13,312 nucleotides of DNA from RUG626 sp964411785. GTDB lineage: Bacteria > Bacillota > Clostridia > Oscillospirales > Oscillospiraceae. Within the stretch, counting starts at the first letter, position 1. Each line of letters starts with the position of its first letter. The stretch is taken from the NCBI GenBank assembly GCA_964411785.1, contig CAYPMJ010000048.1, positions 1 through 13,312 of the forward strand. Direction: 5' to 3'. This document shows, piece by piece, positions 1-5,655 of this stretch. A program made the position numbers and the translations under genes. The notes beneath the pieces are model-generated. The model was given only the letters and a program-made list of their open reading frames with translations, had not been told where the DNA came from and ran no database searches.

Positions 1-54
1 ACGGTACGCACGGTGGTGTGAGAGGTCGGCTAGGTAACTAGCCTCCTACTCGAT
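1..54 (+). mobile_element. 3' end of a group II intron (domain V tail and domain VI), cut by the window edge
   Basis: Bases 1-17 (ending GCACGGTGGT) resemble the 3' strand of domain V, whose 5' partner would lie left of the window. Bases 23-47 fold as domain VI: GGCTAG (28-33) pairs with CTAGCC (38-43) around a GTAA tetraloop, and AGG (23-25) pairs with CCT (45-47) below a small internal loop. An unpaired A follows at 48, seven bases from the probable 3' splice site in CTCGAT (ending at 54). That is where the branch-point adenosine sits in this intron class, and an AY 3' end is also typical. The reverse transcriptase/maturase gene, if present, is outside the window. The assignment rests on recognised tail sequence and the fold, not on an alignment; the exact 3' boundary could be off by a base or two. 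Confidence 0.68.
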
Positions 55-240
55 CATGTGTCGGGCAATGCGCATTAAAACAGGTCTGAATAACTTCATG
101 GGTGCTTCACCGCAGGGTGCATCGGGCATCAGGGTGGAGAGGCGCTGACACTATAAACGCCGATGACGCATTTGCCTTAAGCATCCCCGGACCCGGAAGG
201 GATGAGAGGGGAGTGCCGTTGAAATTTCACAGCGCTGTCA
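55..240. other. Non-coding region downstream of the intron (possible 3' exon)
   Basis: No convincing gene is visible. From the inferred intron junction one frame stays open (bases 56-148, 30 codons, ending in TGA at 146-148), which could be the 3' tail of an interrupted gene, but the peptide is not recognisable. A short inverted repeat CATCCC (182-187) / GGGATG (199-204) has no T-run after it. The stretch leads into the palindrome at 222-245. Confidence 0.4.
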
Positions 241-245
241 AATTT
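222..245. promoter_or_regulatory. Near-perfect 24-bp palindrome, candidate operator
   Basis: AAATTT (222-227), C, ACAGCGCTGT (229-238), C, AAATTT (240-245) is a dyad in which every base pairs except the two symmetric C positions (228 and 239). The core is a perfect 10-bp palindrome. It ends four bases before the -35 element of the promoter at 250-278, the usual place for a repressor or activator site. It has no T-run directly at its foot and is not organised like a terminator. The cognate regulator is not in the window. Confidence 0.5.
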
Positions 246-249
246 TATA

Positions 250-278
250 TTGCTTTTTGTCGTTATGCGTGATATCAT
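250..278 (+). promoter_or_regulatory. Probable sigma-A-type promoter
   Basis: TTGCTT (250-255) and TATCAT (273-278) are separated by exactly 17 bases. The -10 box matches TATAAT at five of six positions; the -35 matches TTGACA at the TTG only. Transcription would begin near 285, immediately ahead of the structured element at 285-396. The next gene starts 250 bases downstream, after a T-run, so the promoter probably drives the small RNA or a leader rather than uppP directly. Confidence 0.5.
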
Positions 279-284
279 GAACAT

Positions 285-396
285 AATAAGCAGTTTCATA
301 TGGAACCTTATGGATGGCTGTCCGCAGATCGCGGTTCTTGCACCTCAATGAAGTTGGACTTCTCTGTTGTCAAGCCGCTGCAGGACGCTTTTTTGT
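285..396 (+). ncRNA. Candidate structured small RNA or attenuated leader ending in a T-run
   Basis: Three nested or adjacent helices can be drawn. GTTTC (293-297) pairs with GGAAC (302-306). GTCCGCAG (320-327) pairs with CTGC-A-GGAC (378-386, one bulged A), and this stem continues as CGG (332-334) with CCG (375-377) and CTTG (337-340) with CAAG (371-374). Inside the large loop, GAAGT (350-354) pairs with ACTTC (358-362). The 3' foot of the long stem is followed by six T's and, after one G, five more (389-400), as in an intrinsic terminator. A promoter with suitable spacing lies just upstream and the palindrome at 222-245 lies before that. I do not recognise it as 6S RNA, SRP RNA, tmRNA, T-box or a known riboswitch. 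It could be a free small RNA or an attenuator ahead of uppP. Confidence 0.42.
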
Positions 397-445
397 TTTT
401 GATGCAAATTTATCCATGGAAACTGTAGCGTACCGGAAAAAAATG

Positions 446-454
446 TGCTATGAT
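446..454 (+). promoter_or_regulatory. Extended -10 promoter for uppP
   Basis: TGC precedes TATGAT (449-454), giving the TGn extended -10 motif with a five-of-six -10 box. No good -35 hexamer is found at 16-18 bases upstream, which extended -10 promoters tolerate. The start would fall near 461, giving a ~74-base untranslated leader before the TTG start of uppP. This leader contains the direct repeat ACTAAGGG at 479-486 and 492-499. Confidence 0.4.
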
Positions 455-478
455 AGAACATAATTTTATATACTCTCT

Positions 479-499
479 ACTAAGGGTCTCCACTAAGGG
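479..499. repeat. 8-bp direct repeat in the uppP leader
   Basis: ACTAAGGG occurs at 479-486 and again at 492-499, 13 bases apart, between the putative -10 element and the uppP ribosome binding site. The spacing is just over one helical turn. It may be a regulatory half-site pair or chance. Confidence 0.3.
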
Positions 500-534
500 C
501 TGAGAAGCACCACAATAGGACAGGGGGGATAGAG

Positions 535-1371
535 TTGTCAGTATGGATGGCGATTCTGCTTGGGGTGGTTCAGGGAGTGACGGAATTTCTGCCGGTTTCA
601 AGCTCCGGACACCTCTCGATAATTCAGAATCTGTTCAATCTTGATTACGCGCAGGAGGAGCATCTTTTATTTGACGTGCTGCTGCACCTGGGCACGCTCT
701 GCGCGGTGACGGTGTTCTACTGGAACGACCTGAAGGTCATGGGGAAAGACAGCTGGAGTTTTCTCACCGGACGCGACAGTGGACAGGGGGAGAATGGACG
801 TCTTAAGCCGTCTGTGAGAACCGTTCTTATGATCATCATTGCCACACTGCCGCTGATACTTATACTTCCGTTCCACAGTAAGCTGGAACAGCTTTATTAC
901 AATACCCCGTTTATCGCTTTTGCCCTGATTGTGACAGGACTGCTGCTTTATGTATCGGGAAAGCTGACGGAGGGACGGAAGAGCGCCAAGACAATCAGTG
1001 CATCAGACGCACTGGCGATCGGGGCGGCGCAGATGGTAGCGACGATCCCGGGACTCTCCCGCTCCGGGGCCACCATCACTGTAGGGCTGTCCTGTGGGCT
1101 GAGACGCGAGTATGCAGTGAAATTTTCGTTTCTCATGTCTATTCCGGCCATACTTGGCTCAACCATTGTCACGCTAATCAGCAGCATACAGGCCGGTGTG
1201 GATTGGAAGAGCTTTCCCGCGTACATCGTCGGGATGATAGTTGCCGGCGTCACGGGCTTTGCAAGTCTTCTGCTTCTCAGAAGGCTGGTTAAGTCCAACA
1301 GCTTCAGTAAGTTTGCTTACTACTGCTGGTTTGCCGGGGCGCTTGCGCTTATACTCTCCGTCATAGGCTGA
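535..1371 (+). CDS. uppP: Undecaprenyl-diphosphate phosphatase UppP (BacA family)
   Basis: Integral membrane enzyme of 278 aa that dephosphorylates undecaprenyl diphosphate to the monophosphate, recycling the lipid carrier for peptidoglycan and other envelope polymers; overproduction of this family gives bacitracin resistance. Both family signatures are present. The N-terminal one has Q13 and E17 of the (E/Q)xxxE motif followed by FLPVSSSGH with H26. The second is PGLSRSG at 172-178 with R176. Several hydrophobic helices fill the rest, and the length is normal. The start is TTG at 535, preceded by a G-rich Shine-Dalgarno (about 522-528); it gives the typical short lead before the first motif, whereas the next ATG (547) is less well placed. 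It carries its own likely promoter (446-454) and is followed after 125 bp by ftsK/spoIIIE in the same direction. Confidence 0.96.
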   Translation: MSVWMAILLGVVQGVTEFLPVSSSGHLSIIQNLFNLDYAQEEHLLFDVLLHLGTLCAVTVFYWNDLKVMGKDSWSFLTGRDSGQGENGRLKPSVRTVLMIIIATLPLILILPFHSKLEQLYYNTPFIAFALIVTGLLLYVSGKLTEGRKSAKTISASDALAIGAAQMVATIPGLSRSGATITVGLSCGLRREYAVKFSFLMSIPAILGSTIVTLISSIQAGVDWKSFPAYIVGMIVAGVTGFASLLLLRRLVKSNSFSKFAYYCWFAGALALILSVIG

Positions 1372-1397
1372 TGCGGAGAGAAAATCCTTAATATAAC

Positions 1398-1427
1398 CGC
1401 TCCGACGCCGACCATGGCGGCGGAGCG
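1398..1427. other. Strong intergenic hairpin between uppP and ftsK
   Basis: CGCTCCG (1398-1404) pairs with CGGAGCG (1421-1427) and CGCC (1406-1409) with GGCG (1416-1419), around a six-base loop and one A-G mismatch. This makes an 11-bp GC-rich stem. No T-run follows on either strand, so it is not a standard intrinsic terminator. It could attenuate, stabilise the 3' end of a processed uppP transcript, or act with Rho. Confidence 0.5.
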
Positions 1428-1496
1428 CTGTGCCGTGAGTAACGGCAGGCAGCGGGATAAAATGAACGATAATGATAATGAATCGGAGTAAGAAAC

Positions 1497-4217
1497 ATGG
1501 CACAGCAGCAACAGAAAAAAAGGACCCGGAATACACGTTCAGGGTCTGGTTCAACAAAGGCGGGAAGTCCGGCGAAACGTTCTGCCGGGCGGGAGAAGTC
1601 AGAAAGGCAGGGAGCCGGGAGAGGAGCACTCATCGCATCGGGAGTACTTATCGCGTCGGGGGTACTTCTTCTGCTCGGGTACTTCAAGAATGACGGGTAT
1701 CTTGTCCGTCTCCTCCGGGACCTGATGACCGGCCTTTTTGGAGGGGGGTATTACCTGCTTCCGCCGGCGCTTGTGACGGCGGGGGTGTTCATACTGCTTG
1801 GGAACGGGACGTCAAGGGCGATCTGCGCACTTCTTGTTCCGCTGATGGTGGGGGCGTTCTGCCAGCTGTTCTCAGGCGGTGCGGAGATGGAGCTTACGGG
1901 AGAACTGTTAAAAACGCTCTGGAACAACGGTCTTGCCATCAGAGGCGGGGGCGCTGTCGGAGGCACGCTTACGGTGCTGCTGGTGGCATTGATGGATGTG
2001 ACAGGAGCGGCAATAGTTCTGGTGTGCGTATCGGTCATGGCAATTCTCACGCTTACAGGGCTCACAATCCCGGTGCTTGCTCAGCGCCTCAGAAACCGGC
2101 AGGAGAGAGCTGAGAGCGGCGCGAAAGTGCCGAAGTCGGCCGGATCTTCCACAAAGCCGTCAAGGCGCATGGAGTCAGAGCCGGAGACGGCCGGGGAACC
2201 GGCGACGACGGGCAGACGCCGACGGGCTATAGATATACCACTGGACGAGCAGCCCGAAACAGGGAAGACCGCCGCAGTACGTAGCGGGTCAAAGAAGAAG
2301 CTGTTTGACAGCAGATCCTCTGTTCCTCGCCCTGACGAGTTTTATGATAACAGGGATGCGAAGAACCAGACCTCGGAGAGAGACGTGACGGAGTGGCCGG
2401 AGCCGGATCTGAAGGAACCGGAACCGTCGGCGCAGGATGCCGCCGGGACGCGCGACCAGGCGCCGTCGGAACCTGTTGAGCCGGAACCTGTATTGAGTCG
2501 CGAGCCTACCAGGGCACGAGCTCCGGAGCCATTGCCGGACCCCGTTTACACGGCTCCGAAAGCGAAGAAGCCGGAACGGGAGCAGGAGCCGCTTGAGGAG
2601 ATACAGAGTCTTATAGAGGAGGGCGCCCGCAGGGATCTTGAGGAGGCGCAGCGCAGCTATAAGTTCCCGCCTGTGACGCTTCTGGCAGAGCCGCAGAACA
2701 CAGGGCACAGGGACAGCGAGAACGAGCTTGATTCCACAAGGGAGCGCCTGGAGATGACGCTCCGGAGCTTTGGAGTCAATGCCTCGATATCAAATATTGT
2801 AAACGGACCATCCATAACCCGTTATGAGATGGAGCTGGAGATCGGCGTAAAGCTGAGTAAGCTCACGAACCTGTCAGATGATATAGCGCTGTCGCTGGGA
2901 GTCGGAGGGGTGAGGATTGCCGCAATTCCCAACAAGAGCTCCACAGTGGGAATAGAGGTTCCAAACAAGAATGTGAGCACCGTTTATCTGCGGGAGATAA
3001 TCACATCGCCGGAGTTTCGAAACGCTAAGTCGAAGCTGACGTTTGCCATTGGAAAGAATATCAGCGGCGACGTGATGATAGGGAATATAGCCAAGCTGCC
3101 GCACCTTCTGGTAGCGGGGACGACAGGCTCTGGTAAATCGGTGTGCTTAAACTCGCTGATATTGAGTTTGCTGTATAAGGCTTCTCCGGACGAGGTGAGG
3201 CTTATAATGGTGGACCCTAAGATGGTGGAGTTCAAGATATATAATGGCATACCGCATCTGCTGATACCGGTGGTGACGGAGGCGAAAAAGGCAGCGGGAG
3301 CGCTTCAGTGGGCGGTGACGGAGATGATGAAACGATATCGCCTGTTTTCAGACACAGGGGCCAGAGACCTTGCCGGGTATAATGAGGCAATAAGCGGGAC
3401 AGATACACCAAAGCTGCCGCAGATTGTGGTTATAATTGATGAGCTGGCGGATCTGATGATGATAGCCGCGAAGGAGGTTGAGGAGTCAATATGCAGGGTG
3501 GCGCAGATGGGCCGGGCGGCCGGGATGCACCTTGTGATAGCGACGCAGAGCCCGAGAGCCGATGTAATAACGGGATTAATGAAGGCGAACATTCCCTCGC
3601 GGATAGCGTTCAAGGTGGCATCGAGCCTTGAATCAAGGATTATACTGGACGCGGGGGGAGCGGCAGACAAGCTGGTAGGAAACGGGGATATGCTGTTTGC
3701 GCCGATAGGCACCTCGAAGCCCACGCGAATACAGGGGGCATGGGTGTCAGACGAGGAGCGGGAGCAGGTGGTGGAGTTTGTGAAGGCGGGATCAGAGGCC
3801 AGTTACTCCGAGGATGTTATAGACCAGATTGAGCGTGCAGCAGCGGACAAGGACAGCAGGGCAGCTGCGGTACCTGAGGAGAAGAGGGAGTATGATGAGC
3901 TCCTGCCGCAGGCTGCCGACGTGATATTTGAGACAAAACAGGCGTCGGTGTCCATGCTCCAGCGCCGGTTGAAGCTTGGTTATGCCAGGGCCGCGAGGCT
4001 GGTGGAGCAGTTGGAGGAAATAGGGGTGGTGGGGCCCTTTGAGGGTTCAAAGCCACGGCAGATATTGATAACGCGCGACCAGTGGTATGAGATGCAGTTT
4101 TTAAATGGGACGGCGCCGATAGAAAAATCCACTGGGGACGCGGCGCAGACGCTGTTTACGGCAGATGATCTGATACCGCCGGAGGGTCAGGACGGAGAAG
4201 AGAATGAAGATGAATAG
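1497..4217 (+). CDS. ftsK: DNA translocase FtsK/SpoIIIE
   Basis: Membrane-anchored, ATP-driven, hexameric double-stranded DNA pump of 906 aa that clears chromosomes from the division septum; in spore formers the same family moves DNA into the forespore. The N-terminus is basic (1-42), followed by roughly four or five hydrophobic segments between 43 and 195. A long Pro/Glu/Arg-rich linker spans about 195-375. The motor follows, with Walker A GTTGSGKS at 541-548, DPKMVEF shortly after, and Walker B VVIIDELAD at 644-652. The C-terminal ~800-862 is the winged-helix gamma domain that reads oriented chromosomal sequences (QRRLKLGYARAARLVEQLE). Length and order are normal for the family. The ATG at 1497 follows GGAG at a good distance. 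SpoIIIE and FtsK cannot be separated from sequence alone; if this organism sporulates and has a single copy, SpoIIIE is the better name. Confidence 0.96.
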   Translation: MAQQQQKKRTRNTRSGSGSTKAGSPAKRSAGREKSERQGAGRGALIASGVLIASGVLLLLGYFKNDGYLVRLLRDLMTGLFGGGYYLLPPALVTAGVFILLGNGTSRAICALLVPLMVGAFCQLFSGGAEMELTGELLKTLWNNGLAIRGGGAVGGTLTVLLVALMDVTGAAIVLVCVSVMAILTLTGLTIPVLAQRLRNRQERAESGAKVPKSAGSSTKPSRRMESEPETAGEPATTGRRRRAIDIPLDEQPETGKTAAVRSGSKKKLFDSRSSVPRPDEFYDNRDAKNQTSERDVTEWPEPDLKEPEPSAQDAAGTRDQAPSEPVEPEPVLSREPTRARAPEPLPDPVYTAPKAKKPEREQEPLEEIQSLIEEGARRDLEEAQRSYKFPPVTLLAEPQNTGHRDSENELDSTRERLEMTLRSFGVNASISNIVNGPSITRYEMELEIGVKLSKLTNLSDDIALSLGVGGVRIAAIPNKSSTVGIEVPNKNVSTVYLREIITSPEFRNAKSKLTFAIGKNISGDVMIGNIAKLPHLLVAGTTGSGKSVCLNSLILSLLYKASPDEVRLIMVDPKMVEFKIYNGIPHLLIPVVTEAKKAAGALQWAVTEMMKRYRLFSDTGARDLAGYNEAISGTDTPKLPQIVVIIDELADLMMIAAKEVEESICRVAQMGRAAGMHLVIATQSPRADVITGLMKANIPSRIAFKVASSLESRIILDAGGAADKLVGNGDMLFAPIGTSKPTRIQGAWVSDEEREQVVEFVKAGSEASYSEDVIDQIERAAADKDSRAAAVPEEKREYDELLPQAADVIFETKQASVSMLQRRLKLGYARAARLVEQLEEIGVVGPFEGSKPRQILITRDQWYEMQFLNGTAPIEKSTGDAAQTLFTADDLIPPEGQDGEENEDE

Positions 4218-4282
4218 ACAGCGGCGGAGGGAGAGAGCGGGGAGAGCGATGGTGAGCTGATTTCCGCGTGAAAAGAGCGCCT

Positions 4283-4288
4283 GGGAGG
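4283..4288 (+). promoter_or_regulatory. Ribosome binding site of the Sel1-repeat gene
   Basis: GGGAGG sits eight bases before the ATG at 4297 and fixes that start. The 79-bp gap after ftsK shows no obvious promoter, so co-transcription with ftsK is likely. Confidence 0.6.
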
Positions 4289-4296
4289 ACGGCAGG

Positions 4297-5541
4297 ATGG
4301 GAAAATATTTCAGCAACGCGGTGGAGAACGCGATAGAGGATATATACTGCAGCTACGATAGACAGCGGGCGAAGAGTGCGATCAGACCGCTGACGGAGGC
4401 CGCCGGCAGAGGTGATGCTGACGCGGCATATATCCTTGCAAGATGTTACAGTGGGCCGGAGTACAGCTGGACATACAACGACTTTCCCGAGAAGCGCCAG
4501 GACGCGGAACAGTATCTGAATCAGAGTATCGGGCAGGGCAGTGAGATAGGTATACTTGGTGCAATGCGGATGGGAAGGTATACCAGTGAGATCAGGGAGA
4601 TTACCCCGAAGGGCAGCCTCCGGAAGGCATGGGACAAGGTGCGTGGCAAGGCGGATGCTGGAAGCGCGTTTTGTCAGATGATGATCGGGGATACCTATTA
4701 CTGGCTCGATGTTGTCAGAATCCAGGAAAAAAGCGAGAGCGACTTTGAAAGCCCGGACGAATTCAGACAGTATCTCAGGGATACTGAACGTCAATGTATT
4801 CCGTGGTTTGATCGGGCGTTCAGGGGTGGCATAGGCTTTGCGGGAAAGAGCTTATACAATCTGTACACGAACGGAGACAGCGGGACGTTCGATCCGGAAC
4901 CGGAGAAGGCAGAGGAGATGGAGCGACTTGGCGCGGAGCTTGGATATCCCGAATGGCAGGAGCGATATGCGACAACTCTTCTGAAGAAGGGCGGACATGA
5001 ACCGGAGGCGCTTGAGCTCTGCAATCTGGCTGCCAGGCAGGGACAGCTCTCAGCGTGGTTTTATATAGGCAGGGCATATCAGTTCGGGAAAGGCGCTGAA
5101 AAGGATGTGCGCCGCGCATTGGACTGTTATGAGAAGGGCCTGGAGGATAAACAGTCTGTCGGATGCGCGAACAGGGCCGGCGAGCTGTACTTCTACGGCG
5201 CGGAGGGCATAACACAAAACTACGCCAGGGCAGTTGAATTGTTAGAGATGGCGCACCAAGCACATAATACCTGGGGGAATGATATTCTGGGGGTGTGCTG
5301 TCTCCAGGGCCTGGGGTGTCGGAAGAACCCGGAGCGAGCCAGGGAGCTGTTTGAGGAGGTTGAGTACAAGACCGCGCTCAAGAGCTATGGACTGGGACTT
5401 ATATATGCGGATGGCCTGGGTGTGGCAGAGGATATCAGAAAGGGCGTGGAGTATCTGCAGGAGGCCGGAACGTATGAGCCGGCGCGGGAGGCGCTGCAGC
5501 GCTTTAAGAGAAACATATATGGTAAGTGGGTGAGACGCTGA
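4297..5541 (+). CDS. Sel1-like (TPR-type) repeat protein
   Basis: A 414-aa soluble, probably cytoplasmic protein with no signal peptide or membrane segment. Its C-terminal half is a run of Sel1-like repeats of about 36 residues: units begin near 238 (ALELCNLAARQG), 273 (RALDCYEKGLED), 311 (RAVELLEMAHQA), 347 (RARELFEEVEYK) and 382 (KGVEYLQEAGTY), with the typical G-Y/F-x-Y-G-x-G turns (YQFGKG, CLQGLGC, YADGLGV). The N-terminal half holds more divergent copies (AIRPLTEAAGRGDADAAYIL near 26-45). Sel1 repeats form alpha-solenoids that scaffold protein complexes, so a specific job cannot be read from the sequence. It lies 79 bp after ftsK and 114 bp before the GH3 gene in the same direction. A link to either is only contextual. 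Confidence 0.85.
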   Translation: MGKYFSNAVENAIEDIYCSYDRQRAKSAIRPLTEAAGRGDADAAYILARCYSGPEYSWTYNDFPEKRQDAEQYLNQSIGQGSEIGILGAMRMGRYTSEIREITPKGSLRKAWDKVRGKADAGSAFCQMMIGDTYYWLDVVRIQEKSESDFESPDEFRQYLRDTERQCIPWFDRAFRGGIGFAGKSLYNLYTNGDSGTFDPEPEKAEEMERLGAELGYPEWQERYATTLLKKGGHEPEALELCNLAARQGQLSAWFYIGRAYQFGKGAEKDVRRALDCYEKGLEDKQSVGCANRAGELYFYGAEGITQNYARAVELLEMAHQAHNTWGNDILGVCCLQGLGCRKNPERARELFEEVEYKTALKSYGLGLIYADGLGVAEDIRKGVEYLQEAGTYEPAREALQRFKRNIYGKWVRR

Positions 5542-5588
5542 ACAATCAGCGGCCTGTGGACAAGGGAGTGTCAACAACGGAAATAAGT

Positions 5589-5616
5589 GAAGCTCTCGCA
5601 GATTGGCGGGAGCTTC
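5589..5616. other. Intergenic hairpin upstream of the GH3 gene
   Basis: GAAGCTCTCGC (5589-5599) pairs with GCGGGAGCTTC (5606-5616) through 11 pairs (one T-G wobble) around a six-base loop. The plus-strand flank reads CCTCAGGTAAAAAAG, so there is no T-run and this is not a canonical terminator. It ends about 40 bases before the GH3 ATG and may modulate read-through from the Sel1-repeat gene or mRNA stability. Confidence 0.5.
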
Positions 5617-5655
5617 CTCAGGTAAAAAAGAACATCGAGAAGGGGAGAAAACAGG

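Noticed and set aside
285..396. 6S RNA, SRP RNA, tracrRNA or T-box leader
   Set aside because: The length, lack of a central bubble, lack of the SRP apical motif, absence of any CRISPR repeats or cas genes in the window, and lack of a T-box AGGGTGG motif do not fit these classes.
948..1298. Open frame of 116 codons on the minus strand inside uppP
   Set aside because: It is antisense to a gene with clear family motifs and has no recognisable protein features.
2289..2708. Arg/Leu-rich 139-codon minus-strand frame inside ftsK
   Set aside because: It mirrors the Pro/Glu/Arg-rich linker of FtsK on the opposite strand; composition is an artefact of that linker.
4156..4794. 212-codon minus-strand frame across the ftsK/Sel1 junction
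   Set aside because: It overlaps the end of ftsK and the start of the Sel1-repeat gene antisense, and its translation is low complexity without motifs.
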